DNA of 60,000 nt from Apostichopus japonicus (Eukaryota; Echinodermata; Holothuroidea; Aspidochirotida; Stichopodidae), in the NCBI RefSeq assembly GCF_037975245.1, contig NC_092570.1:18145918-18205917 (forward strand). The letters run 5' to 3'. The notes below the pieces were generated by a model, which had not been told where the DNA came from, did no database searches, and was given only the letters and a program-made list of their open reading frames with translations. This document shows positions 12,746-25,091 of this stretch, in pieces. Each line of letters starts with the position of its first letter. Position 1 is the first letter of the stretch. The position numbers and the translations under genes are program-made.

Positions 12746-12890
12746 ATAATAATAATAATAAGTATCAGGCAGATAGATTTACAATGCATAAGCGACCACG
12801 AATGTGGGAGAGGTCTGTAAGGTCTCTTATGGATTACAACTCTCATGTTGGGTGGCTTCCAATTCAACATTTTAACTCAAATTTGCAATC
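12746..12890 (-). mobile_element. SINE fragment (body and tail only)
   Basis: Reverse-complement match to the 3' body of the 1540-1840 SINE. It has the ATA/ATT tail, CATAAGCGACCACGAATGTG, GGTGGCTTCCAATTCAACAT and TTTTAACTCAAATTTG. It is 5' truncated and lacks the tRNA-like head. Confidence 0.8.
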
Positions 12891-15084
12891 AAGCTAATAG
12901 ATTGTGCTTTACTGAAAATTCACCCAAATTAATGTAAAAAGCGGCTTTAACCGGCATTTGTTGTGCCCAATGACTTGTCGGTACTGTCAGTGCACGGACC
13001 ACTGTATCATTTTAATGTATATAAGCAACTACGACTACGAGATAAATGTGAATTGTTCAAGGGACGGGGGTGACTTTTAGAAAACATTCCCAAGATAAGA
13101 TTGTTTTGGTATCTTCTAGGGCTCCATTCAAGCTGAGGAGTGGTGAATCGATTCACCAATAAAGTTTCTTCTTTCTTTGATCTTTATGGGATCAATATCA
13201 AAGTGAAGAGTGTTCCTTGTTGTGATAGGCAAGTCTGAGGCCTCCAGCCAGGATACTAATCCTACTTCAGTTACCTCTGTGCTAGTCCCGCCATAGTTTA
13301 CTTTTCGGATAATGGAGATGATATGACAAGATGGAAAGATAAATTTTTTTTACAAGCTGTCCTGAACTTTGAGCTGGTGAATATAGGTTATTCTGAACAG
13401 CCAGACATGTTCTGTATCTTTTAACCTTTAGATATATATACAGTATAGACAAAGGTGCCTCTGTGGAGAATTCCCACTTCATATCAGGAAATAATGGATG
13501 TTAATAACTTCTTCATATTTGATAAATTAGTGATCATGTTGGACTCATGAACCACTTTGTCTGTGGTAAAGTCACCTTTGATACATGGATTTCTGTTTGT
13601 TGCTATGACAACTCTTTTGTGCACATCTTTGAAGCTTTGTCACTATCACTGAGTGAGTACATGTGCTCTCTCTCTTTCTGCAGACATAACCTATATTTTA
13701 AAGTGACAAATTGCTTAATAGTATTCTGTATCTATTGTACTTAATGTTGCTACTCAGATAAAATAGTTCTAAATTGGCAGTATGTGGCCCAAGTTGCCTC
13801 AAATAGAAAATGCTCTAGTTATTTATATAAGGAATGTCTCAGAAGTTTTGTGAGCCCCATAGGTATAGCATATATAGAATAATAAAACAATAATATAATT
13901 GTAAATATAAGTTGATCACATGCAGAAAAAAACGAAGTCACTGAGTTTAAGATATTTTTCAAGTTTTTGGAATTAATTCAATGCTATTATTATTTAATAT
14001 CCAACAATGTCAGTAATAACCAAAACAACAGGCATGTCAAAATTCCTCCACCACAAAATTCAACACAGATAGCCAATTCTGATGTGGAATAACATGAACT
14101 CAAATCTTCCTTGACTCTGATGCGATACAATCCTCCAATAGTAATCACCATTGTGATTAAATCGTTAGTTCTGATCTTACTATGATAATCATGAATATCA
14201 TATCTGACAACACTTTTACAACGGCAGGTTATTGACTATCTGTTCGAGCAATATACCCCTCCCCCCCCCCCCCCCAGATTGCAGATTTAAAATATATGAG
14301 AGTCTCAAATCTATGCATTAAAATGTCTTTTAATTTATCGCTTGAATGACTATAATTTGATTGCAAGGCATATCTCAGTATGAATACTGTCACATGTGTT
14401 CAAGTTTAATCTGGTAATTCAACTTGACATGCCTATCCAGAAGACACAACCAACTTTATCAACATTTAATTTCTTTCTCGCTCACATCTTATAATGTAAA
14501 TCTTGGCATTGGAACTGTTCAATTGTATATTTTCTCTGACTGACTATACAGTTCTATGCAGACTCTCACTTCAAGTTCCATTGCAGATTTGCATGCTAAA
14601 TGGTAGTGAATGTAATGCAGATTATTTCTTGAAGCTCTTCTGGTGCCTTTGAAGCCCCAGAAAATATGAGTAAAGACTAAATTGAGCAAGTCATACTTTA
14701 GTATTCAGTATATTCCAAAACACATGATTATCAGATCATCGCCATAATTTTTGGTGCTCTTGTTTTCTGGAAAATCTATAAAGTCACCTTTTCTATTAAA
14801 CTTTTGTGGATAATGCACAACCTGACCATAAATGTCAGGTGTGCACCGTAATAAAGATAATTCCTTTCTTATCTTTAATTAAGAAAACCACTCAGAGAGT
14901 GCTTTGATTCTCATATGGTGGTGCTTTGTCTAATTTTTGTTCTTTAAGTGTGCCATAAAGTTTCAATAATCTAAGTAAAACCTTCATGTATCCGAATAGT
15001 ATGTTGCATTCAAGGAAGTTATGAATTTTAATAAGTGTTAAGAACAATTTGGAATTTATCTGAATTTATTAACACCATCTCTGT
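12891..15084. other. Intergenic or intronic, no gene seen; contains a C15 run
   Basis: AT-rich sequence with a run of 15 C at 14261-14275. Short ORFs (up to 66 codons) lack support. Confidence 0.5.
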
Positions 15085-15830
15085 AGAAGACATTGACACA
15101 GATATCACCATGTTAGATCTGACATCAACATCATGACGGTAAGATATAACATTATTATGACAGATATCACATCATGATGAGAGATATCACTATGGCAGAT
15201 CATGTGACATCACTATGGTCTGAAGATGTAATTTCATCATATTGTCTCTAAGTTTCTGTTACTTGTCATTCAGCCTCTGAAGATGATCCTGCTAGGATCG
15301 TAACGTCAGGCCCACATACTTTTACACATGATATCATCATGTTAGATGTGACATCACCATGGTCTGCAGACAATAATATCATCATGTTAGATGTGACATC
15401 ATCATTGTCTGCAGATATAATATCATCAGGTTAGATGTGACATCACCATGGTCTGCAGACATAATATCATCATGGTAGATGTGACATCACCGTGGTCTGC
15501 AGACATAATATCATGTTAGATGTGACATCACCATGGTCTATAATATCATCATGTTAGATGTGACATCATCATGGTCTGCAGATCAGGGTTCAATATCATC
15601 ATGGAGACCATCACCATGGTCTGCAAATATAATATCATGGTAGATATGACATCCCCATGGTATGTAAATATAATATCATCATGTTACAGTAGCTGTGACA
15701 TCACCATGGTCTGCAAATATAATATCATGGTAGATGTGACATCCATCATAACATTACAGATATGACAAATATGTGACTAATGTGATATCACCATAGGATA
15801 TGTGACATCACCATGTTATATGTTCATTGT
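15085..15830. repeat. Degenerate ~44-bp minisatellite (ATCATCATG / GTGACATCACC)
   Basis: Alternating blocks of TATCATCATGTTAGATGTGA and CATCACCATGGTCTGCAGA recur about every 44-45 bp (for example at 15331, 15376 and 15420), with many indels. The array is interrupted by the hammerhead-like motif at 15271-15328, which abuts the most regular part of the array. Confidence 0.85.
15271..15328 (+). mobile_element. Hammerhead-like motif, likely Penelope-type retroelement remnant, copy 1
   Basis: CTGAAGA at 15277 fits the hammerhead CUGANGA box. A perfect 5-bp hairpin follows (GATCC, loop TGCTA, GGATC), then GTAACGTC where a working ribozyme would have GAAAC. The same block, including CAGGCCCACA and TTTTACACA, recurs at 26357-26414. 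Minimal hammerhead motifs of this design are known in terminal repeats of Penelope-like elements. The assignment is an inference: no reverse transcriptase is present, and the G-A-A-A core is mutated here. Confidence 0.5.
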
Positions 15831-18800
15831 GTATAATATGGTTGCAGATAGGGCCAAAATTTCCACAAAGCTTACATTTTGAGATACATTGACTTCCATC
15901 TCTTCTTGATGGATTACATCACTATACACATCTTTGCTGAATACACTATACACATCCCCACTATACACATCTTTGCTGAATATTTCCACTATACACATCT
16001 TTGCTAAATATTTCACCTAATGGTATCACATGATTAAGTGTCTCTTATGAACCTGTTAATTAGCTTGCACATATGACTGTGAATTGATATATCTCAAGTT
16101 AATAGGAACATTCATATTTTTTTTGGGAAGTCATTATTGCTTGTAAGTTGTTAATTATCTTTGTTTTTTAAATCATGATTGCTTGTTAGTTGTTGATTAA
16201 CTTTGTGTTTTTTCTTTGTTCTTTTCCTCTATTGTTGTATTGTGTATATCTGTACTGTTTAACTTGTTTAAGGGGGAATGCTCGTACAAGCTAATGCTTT
16301 TTACAGTCCTCCTCCACCACCTTGTTTTATCTTGACTTTGTACTACTCCTCTCTTATTGTTGTGGAAATATACTCAAACTCAAACATGACTTGCATTGTG
16401 CAATACACATTCTACTATACTGTGTATAATTTCTGTGAAGATAACAACAGACAGACAACATTGATGTTAGCTTCCCTTCTTGCCTTACATATCTTGGTTA
16501 AAGTAACATTCATTATCTATGCACTCTCTTCACAAGTACTCTCGTAAGGGAATGCAAATGCTGTGTCTCAGGTGTGGATATGCCGCCATTATAAATCTAA
16601 CAATATTTTACCACGAAGATCAATCATTCAGAAAACGTTTCTCCACGGAAATCAACTTTACTAATGCAATTTGCTAATTTCAATCCCCACAGTGATTCAT
16701 GTTAATTCTAGACTTCAGCAGCCATTGATATCCAACTGTCTGAGTCTGGGAATGAAAAGGAACTGAACATTGAGTTGACTTTGGATGTTTCAAATACAGT
16801 ACTAACAGTAACTCATTTCACTATGTTTAAACTAGATAAACTTTCTTTCAAAGAAAGGAGTAAGAATTCAGAGTTTTTACAAGTATTTGATTTGATGTAT
16901 TTAGCTCGCACCTCTCTAAACCTATCTCCTACTAATTACTAATTCAAATAATTAATTACTGAAGACTTAAAAGTTAAGAATCAATTGCCATTTTTGGCTA
17001 GAAGCAAAGGAAACCTTTGCAGTCAGGTTAGCGTTTGTATGCATGTGCATTAAAGTGAGAAGGTGTGCCCTAATATATTTGGCACTGACCTTATGAATAT
17101 TAATGAGGTTATGGGTCAAACCTTAAAATCTTCACATTGTAATAACTCTGCAAACTGAAAAATTATGGGCCCCATTTGTTGGCAGGGTAGGCCCAGATTT
17201 GATTTCCACTGCAAGTTCATATTGTGACACATTCTTTGGGCCTGAATTTGTGGGACCCAATATATTTGGAACCATTTGGGCTCATAGTTTGGGGGTTCAT
17301 TTTTTGGGGGCAAATATATTTTTAAGCCACTATGTTTTGGCTTAATATATTTGGGACCATTTAGGCACAAAATTTAATTGGGCCCAATATTTGGGAGGGT
17401 CCAAATTTTTAAAATTGAAATAATTTCCACAACCTTAAATCAGATTGTATCCAAACTTGGAATACAATTGTTGGTTAATAGTTGGTGCATGTGGGCATAA
17501 ATATTTTGTTATAGGGTGATTACATCAGGTAGTTATTATGGCACCATAACAACTCCCTGATAACATACGACACTTAAATATTCCACTATAAGCAAGGAAC
17601 CATAGTGCTCTTGTGATTTTAGTAGTTATCATGTTTTTCCTCTGCTCTCAATGTATTAAAATTCATTTTGTTAACGAAAATAAATCAATGTAAAGTAAAA
17701 TAAATGTCATCCATGCTCTAATGTCTCCAAAGTACATTTTGTCATGGAAACATTCATTTGGCTAATTTACCCTCCTTGATATGTGGAAAGGACATTGAGT
17801 AAATTTTAGCAATTTTTGGCATGATAAGTTTTGAGGCCAACACCTACAACCTTTACCAGCACCTACAACCTTTCTGAAAAAAAGCAGTTTGTTTGCTCAT
17901 CCAATGTTGAAATTGACATAAATTTCATTTTTAAAATTTTCTACAAGTGATTTTCTCTGGTGATATTGTAATATAAACATTAATTATGAAGATACAAATA
18001 GACCAAAGCTGATATTACATCATACCATAGATAGACTTCAAAAATTCAAATATAATTTAATCCAGGGCTTTGTGCCTATGCCGACTGCATGTCATTCCAT
18101 AAGAAATCAAATTTGAAGGCCACGGTGATAAAGTCATCCACTACAAAATAAAAACGGTAGTAAAATTATTATTGGTAGTAGAATATCAGGAAATGTTGTC
18201 AATTTGTAGCTGATTGAAGAATATTGCTCCATGTGAATGCTTGACAATTATCCAAAAGACAAGGTCAGCTTGAAATCACAAGTTTAAAACACTTACACTT
18301 CTTATCCTTCGTTAGTGATCTTACAGGGTTTTACTTACATGTAAGATGTTCTAATCAGAGCAACAAGCCATAGGGGTCGGAAGTTTCCATTATTGATTAA
18401 ATATCAGTGATTTTTGTACCAAATATCAGAATACCAACAAACAACCACATTTGTGTGAGGAGAGGCTTCCATTTATGTGGTAAAAACCCAATCTTTGTCC
18501 TTCCCTTCCTCTCCCCTGTCTCCTAGTACAGGTCTGGGCAAAAAACCCTCAATTCTTTCTGAAATTTTGTATTCTCTTTTGCAACCATAATTGTCCTATC
18601 AAATAACAATTGTCATATATGTGCATTTAAAATGACATTAATTTCTGGCAGAAGGTCAGTGGTGTAACAGCACTGTGTTACTGAACACAGGTGGGTGGGT
18701 AAATGAAAACAGCATGATACAGTCCCCTTGAAGGCAACACATTGAACACAGTGTTACACACTAATATACCACTACTACGTTTGCTACGTGAGATTTAGAA

Positions 18801-19416
18801 GTCTAATGTTCATTAATCTGCATAGAATCTATAGGTAGTTGGGCAGGCTCTTATTAGTTACTGTATACACGTGCCAGCGAGGTCCCTGTGTTTATTTTTC
18901 CCGGGATATTTATGCCAAGGTTTGCATTAACTTGTGTTCAAAGTTATTTTATATAGCATGTGATACTTCCAAGGACTTGTTAATTACATCCTTATGGTAC
19001 TTAACATCTTTTGTTAACTTGAACTTTGATTGTTTCTTTCAGATAAAGATGTTTATTTTCCAGAGCTGTGACAGCTGTAGACGTTTGTAAAGGCACTGTG
19101 GCATCCCTCCCTACCTGTGCTTTCCAAAGTAAATATTTGATCTGCATATATTCGCATACTAATTTAACTTAACCTTATCATGTATTCATCAAAGATGTAC
19201 AGTTGTTATATATCACCCATGTTCTAGTTGCAGTGCAGTAAGGATATCAACGAGGATATTCCACATAGATGTGGAATTTGAATATTTAAATAGATAGACA
19301 GACATATGGACAGACATACAAAGCTAGGCCCTCAAGTTACTGAAGAAATGTTCTGTATGATACTGTTAAAATTCAATTAGCTGATAGTTATCCTGAACAG
19401 GTAAATAAAAGCTTAA
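15831..19416. other. Intergenic or intronic, no gene seen
   Basis: AT-rich. The stretch at 17060-17400 has loosely repeated AATATATTTGGG-type words. No ORF with splice support and no recognised transposon ends were seen. Confidence 0.5.
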
Positions 19417-19778
19417 AGGCATTGAAGACTCGCCCCAAACCGCGTGCGACCATCTGAAAAAGTTAACTTTCCGTTGTTTGCAAGTGAAGTTTTTTTCGTG
19501 TCGCTACAAAATGCAGACAGTAATGAAACGTGATACCTTGTTATCTTAAGCTGGACCTGAGATGTCCATCGCTGTATCGTTTGTACACTGTGCTGTGGGT
19601 ATTGACCGCAGCTGTATGTACTGACTGTATACTAGTGTCTAATTACCGACGGTAGCAAGCTGTGTGTGTGTATTTTGAGTGATCGATGGTGGTGTCTAAC
19701 ACTTCTGTTATACCTCATTCGAAACCAGGTCAGATTACCGGCATTAGACGTTTCTTTTTGCGCTAGTCTTCACACCCT
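19417..19778 (+). mobile_element. TTAA-flanked MITE, divergent copy
   Basis: This 362-bp segment lies between TTAA at 19413-19416 and 19779-19782. The left end is AGGCATTGAAGACTCGCCCC, and the inverted right end reads AGGGTGTGAAGACTAGCGC. Internally it is richer in G and C than the surroundings, with CGCGTGCGACC. The layout (AGG, then CCCCAA, a GC-rich word, then GAAAAAGTT) parallels the elements at 12417 and 29315. No ORF was seen. Confidence 0.6.
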
Positions 19779-19814
19779 TTAAGCCTAGACTAATACATGT
19801 ACATAGCATGGTCT

Positions 19815-20000
19815 GTGAATGTGTGGTATACATTTCCTAAACAGCGTATAAAAGCTGCAGTCTAGATAACTACATATTCAAAGCAGGGACCATCTGCTAT
19901 GAATATGTGAATGTGTGGTATACATTCCCTGAACAGCAAATAAAAGCTTTAGCCTAGATCACTACATATACAAAGCAGGGACCATCTGCTATGAATGTAT
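19815..20000 (+). repeat. ~92-bp direct duplication
   Basis: GTGAATGTGTGGTATACATT starts at 19815 and again at 19907. Each copy is followed by CAGCG/CAAATAAAAGCT, CTAGAT and CAAAGCAGGGACCATCTGCT. A third partial unit (ATGAATGTATGATACAC) trails. Confidence 0.85.
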
Positions 20001-23000
20001 GATACACTTCATTGGATTATCCTATGTCAAACTAAGAGATCTTACAAGTATTTGGCTGTACCTTATAAAGGAGTTATATCAATCATTTATTTTAATCCAG
20101 AAAGTTTAATTTGCAAACTTTTGAAGTTTTAGCTAATTACTTTGCAATTAGGAATGTAATTTTGGTGAATTATTAAGGTGACTGATTATGCTTTGATACC
20201 TTATTTTCCCTTTGATTTGTCAAGAATTGTAAGTCACTAAATTGTGAATAGGTCAATGCAAAATGGTGTATCATACAAAATGTTTTGAATCATGCACCTG
20301 TGGGAAGATCTGTTGGATTTTAAATCCCAAAATTGCAAATAATGTCTTTTCAAGTTTTTTGTAGCAGTCTGTAGCAGAATTTGTGACAGCTTTGCAATCT
20401 GCTGACCTACAGTATAGTAGACTGCACTTTGCATTACTCTCATGTGTGCCAGACATAAAAATGCTAGATGAACAAATTCATCCCTCTGTATGTGAACAGT
20501 ACATTTTTATATGCATATCATTGGTTTGCAGAGTTTTCTCGTGCAGTAAGGTATTAAACAGCTGGAGCATTGTTGGTGTATCATAGAGGAAGAACAAACA
20601 TTATTAAGTAAATACTGTCATCATTCACAGAATGTTTAAAAACAGAAACATTGAGTGGCCTGTAAGATGGTCACATGGTGCCAGTTTCATTTCATTTATC
20701 ACCTGTTGAACGATTCCTGTTCTATGAGAATTTTGATTTATGACGTTGAGGTAAACTGAGTAGGTCATTCATGACTCAGGGAGAAGGGCCTCTGACACTG
20801 GGATGGGAGGAGAGGAGAGGAGAGGGTTAGGGGTTGGGGGATTAGGCCTGTTAGTGATGTTCCTGTTTGGATTTTCTGTTGAGGTAGCTTTTGTAGTTAA
20901 GTTCACCAAATCATAGCAGTAGTCAGAATCATAGAATTGCAATAAGTGAGTAAGGAATATGCTACTAGACTGTTTTCATTAAAGAAGGTTTTAAACCAAT
21001 GATAAATTAATTTATTGTGATCCTCCACATTTTGTATTAAGCCTATTGTTACTCGCTAACCCCTTTGAGTCTACCAAGGGGTGGTGCCACATGATGTCAG
21101 TTTGGTAAATGTAATTCAAAAGCTTTACTTTCCCGTTATAATCTTCTCGTTAAATTTATCCTTGAAATTTGATACCTTTAGAATGTTTGCTTGGCTGTCA
21201 ATATTCTCAGTAGTTAGAATTCATCAAAATGCAACATTTTGAAAGAAAACTATTTTCCTCCCTGGATTAGTGAGTTACTGTAACGATAAATTAGTGAGTT
21301 ACTGTAACGATAAACAAAAACATTGGCAGGTCAATTGCCATGGTGATATCGTGTACTTAACTATTGCCAGTCGCATTCACAAAATCTCACCAAATTTGAC
21401 AAATTCATATTTTTGCTATACAAAATGTGGATCAGGATGTATTTTGACCTACAGATGCCAAAATGATGAGCATTTTCGTTAAGTTATCAACTTCAGCCAC
21501 CAGAAAATTCCTTAAATTGAAAATTGACGTGCCATGCTATAAAGCTATATTTTCTTAGTGAAGTATGCATCGCATCTAGTATAAACAGTTAAAACAAACT
21601 GTATTCATATAATTCATATGGCAGGACATTTAGGCTGACGTCCATCTTTGTCGTTGCCATGGTGATTATTAAGCATTTCAATGAGAGAAGCATGCATCCC
21701 TATATACTGTGCAATTGGAAACAGGCAGCAGAATTAGAACAAATCAGACAACTAGATGGAGGAGGTTATATCTTGGCATCAAATGGTTGTAGTTTATAAA
21801 TAGCACCCCCACTTGGGTATCCCTGCTTCTTGTACTATCTATTTTCCCAGTCATTTTATACAGAACGCCATCTGTTTCATAATAGTAGTGGGAAAATATC
21901 AGCATGTTACAAGGTATGCTAACATAAGCATGCCGATATTAAAATCAAGATATTATGATTCAATATCAACATATATATCAAAAGTTATATCAGCATGTTA
22001 CAAATCAATATAAGCATGTGAAGAATAAAAGTGAAAGTTTTATTCAACGTGAGACATGTTTGAACTTTGGTTTGTGTCTTTCATGGGAGTTGCCAGTTGT
22101 TTCACAATATCAGATTGATATCAACAGTGTGATGCAAAATAATATCAGTTTGTTACAATTTGATACATATAGTATTAACTCTGTAAAGTGCTCATTAGTT
22201 AGCTCATAATTAAGTAGGACACTACTGCATCTGTTTCAGGGACACTGTGACTAAAGAGAACAATATTGAAAAATGCAAATGAGCCTTTGCAGGAATGAGA
22301 AAGGAAAAGAAAAAGGAGAGAAAAAATAAGAATATGGCAAAACCAGTTGCAGTTCTGAGATGATATGACTGTATGGCACATGTACTTTACAGTATTTTGG
22401 GGTCTTTGTGGTGACCGTTCATTACATATCTTAGAAGAAGACATTTTGTACTGAAAAAAAACTACAACAAAGAAATTCCATCGATAAGAATAGAAACTGT
22501 CCCGGGGCTTAACTTGTAACCAAACAGATCCCCTATTGAATGTGAAAGGAAAAAGATAAAAGGGAAGGCGACAATAGCAAGATGTCATGGGGGAAGGGGT
22601 GGGGATGGGGTGTGGAGGAAAAGGAAGGTATATCTGAGTAACTATCAAGTTACCTGAAGCAGATGGGCAAGGAGAGTGTATTCATGTATTCCAACAAAAG
22701 TTATGTCATTAATTTGTGACTCAAAAACTTAGTACAGAATTAAAACAGGGGGTCCTTAAAAATTATATTCAGTGGTAGAGTTCCCCTTCTTTGATTCTCA
22801 TTGTTTAGTATTTTGTGAACCAAATTGCAACCACCAAAGGTGGTACATGATACATGTTTTCATGTTTAAATGGGGCTGGTATCATCTGGTCTTGAGAGAG
22901 TCTTTGTATGTCATTGGACAAGATCACACAGTTATAAAGGACATTTTATCAATCACAGATATCAAGCTCATTTCCTATTGGTCATAGTAAAGAAGAATAA

Positions 23001-23075
23001 AGAAAAATGATTAAAAATGTATTTATTTATTTCTGTCACCTTTTTGATAACCAAATACTTTTTCATTGCTTTCAG
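20001..23075. other. Intron or 5' flank of the large-exon gene; 24-bp duplication at 21267-21314
   Basis: This holds the sequence immediately upstream of the large exon. It ends in a good polypyrimidine tract and CAG (TTTTTCATTGCTTTCAG, 23059-23075). A 24-bp unit (TTAGTGAGTTACTGTAACGA) is duplicated at 21267 and 21291. No 5' exon of the gene could be identified with confidence. Confidence 0.5.
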
Positions 23076-25091
23076 TTAAAAGAAACCAAAGACGAGAGAA
23101 CAATGGCATCACCAACCGGTAGTTGTTCATCTCTGTGGATCCTGGAGAAGTTGATGGATATTCCCAACCAGCCTCCAGGGGGTACCATCCGTCCAGATGA
23201 GCAGTACGTTCTTAGCTTTGAAGATGACGGTGAAACTCTGGTGGTGATGAGAGAGCCACGGAACCAACAGGATTCGTTACAGTCATCCACGGAAGAGTTG
23301 TCGTCTTCGTTGGCCGCGACACCAGAAACTGCCACGTCCATGGGTTCATCACAGAATCATACCCCTGCAGTGGTGGTGGAGCCATTGATACCATCAAGGC
23401 ACGGCGAACTCTCGGATCCATCGTCGTTTGTGTCGTCTCCGGTCGAAAGTCAAGTAAGTTCATTTAGTGGCAATAGAAATTTTATAACAGATTCTGGCCC
23501 GTCTGTGACCGTCTTGGATGTAGATGGAGACTTAGAGTACACGCCAGGCGGAAGGCACCATTATCGCAAGAGGAGGAACACGTGTCCTCCAGAGACACCA
23601 CCGGAGAAGATGAGGGACCAGACTGGAGAAGAGAAAATGGTACCGACAAGACTGGTCAGGAGGAAATCGAAACGTGATAAAAGTAACCTATCCAACAAGA
23701 GGAGAAGTTTACCCTCCTTGTTCGGTAGATGGGCTCAACGTCTTTCATTCAGGAGAAAGAGCGCCAAGAGAAAGCAACGTTCTCCTCAGGAAGGAGAGAC
23801 CCACCCGGAGACAGGGAAGTCCGACTCAATGAAGAGAGAGATGACCTCCGATAGTGTTAAGTCTGATGATGGCTCCTATGTAACTTTACCGTCAGTCACG
23901 ACAGAGGATGGGTTTAACGGATGTGATAAATGTGGAAGAAACCTCGGCCAGAGAAGAATGGAGTCCTTTCCCTCCATTCACGTACAGGACGGAGCAGCAG
24001 CTAGAATGTCTCAGTGGTGGTTGGAACAGAGGTCACCCTGCCTCGTCCCCAAATTTGTTTCCTTAGACAGAGTCGGGGGTCAAGCAGAAAGTGACGGTAA
24101 CGGTCGAATACCGAGGCAAGCTAAGTCAAACAGGCAGAGTCGACCTAAGAGAAATTCCTTGCCAATGATATCACCAAAGCCAAATAGTTATCCCAGACCG
24201 CAGTCTTTTCACGGTAATCTTTCCACCTGTTCTTGCCAATGTGGTGCCAGCAGTGACTTCAGCAATAAGAAACAGAGGCAACAACAGCATCTTAAAACAA
24301 CTAGACCAGTCTCATGGGCTGGTCAACCTCAACTTATGCAAATTAATCACCCTAATTGGTCCATTAACAGTACTCCATCAATGGAACAGCTAAAGGGGAA
24401 AATCCGTGCCAATACCATAACAGAGGTTACCCATGAGACTAAACATACTATGGAACATTCTGCAGATGTGAGTTTAGAATCCTTGGATGATGTTTTGATG
24501 TATGACATAGTTAATGTGCAATGCGTTCCTGAAACCTTGATTATGTCATCATTGTCACAGAGTGAGGAAGATCTTAGCAAAGACATGTCCTCAGAGATGA
24601 AACAGAAAAGTGGAATGTCAATAAAGCTGAATATTATGTCTAGCGGTGTCGGTGAAAGTGAAGAGATTTCTTCAGGCGGAGGTGAAGAGAGGACCGAGGG
24701 GATGGAGGTGGCAAGATTAACCCCAGAGATGATGCGGTCTGAAGGCATCACTTCAGATAGAGGAGAGAAGAGGATGGATATGGCAGGATTAACCCCAGAG
24801 ATGATGCAGTCTGAAGGCATCACTTCAGATGGAGGAGAGAAGAGGATGGATATGGCAGGATTAACCCCAGAGATGATGTGGTCTGAAGGCATCACTTCAG
24901 ATGGAGGAGAGAAGGAGATGGATATGGCAGGATTAACCCCAGAGATGATGGGGTGTGAAGGCATCACTTGTGATGGAGGAGAGAAGAGGATGGCTATGAC
25001 AGGATTATCCCCAGAGATGATGGGGTCTGAGGGGATTGCAGTAGCTGGACGAGGGAAAAGAGACAGTGGCATTGAGGTGATAGACAGCCTG
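23076..25091 (+). CDS. Large internal or first coding exon, uncharacterised basic low-complexity protein
   Basis: The frame is open from 22-plus codons upstream to a stop at 25116-25118. Splice signals trim it: acceptor TTTCATTGCTTTCAG ends at 23075, and donor CTG|GTGAGT starts at 25092. That leaves 672 codons, phase 0 at both ends. A start-like ATG at 23103 (ACAATGG, good Kozak match) would give 663 residues, MASPTGSCSSLWILEKLMDI onward. From that Met: an acidic N-terminus; a basic, nuclear-localisation-like block around 182-229 (RRKSKRDK, KRRS, FRRKSAKRKQR); CDKCG near 274; CSCQCG near 376; and five 24-residue repeats from about 535. It is Ser/Glu/Lys-rich and probably largely disordered. 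I do not recognise the family. If the donor is not used, the protein ends 9 codons later (VSNYEKDL then stop). Confidence 0.85.
24709..25056 (+). repeat. Coding tandem repeat, 72 bp (24 residues), five units
   Basis: CCCCAGAGATGATG recurs at 24721, 24793, 24865, 24937 and 25009, exactly 72 bp apart. Each unit encodes a variant of RMDMAGLTPEMMxSEGITSD followed by GGEK. The middle three are nearly identical and the outer two are diverged, the usual pattern of repeat expansion by slippage or unequal exchange. All units keep the frame. It lies at the 3' end of the large exon, just before the donor site. Confidence 0.95.

Noticed and set aside
13670-13690. Strong polypyrimidine-CAG acceptor (CTCTCTCTTTCTGCAG)
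   Set aside because: No open coding frame of useful length follows it.
22199-22648. 149-codon minus-strand ORF
   Set aside because: Phe/Leu/Ser-rich translation of purine-rich plus-strand sequence; no acceptor or donor supports it.
24347-25072. 241-codon minus-strand ORF
   Set aside because: Antisense shadow of the large exon and its 72-bp repeats.
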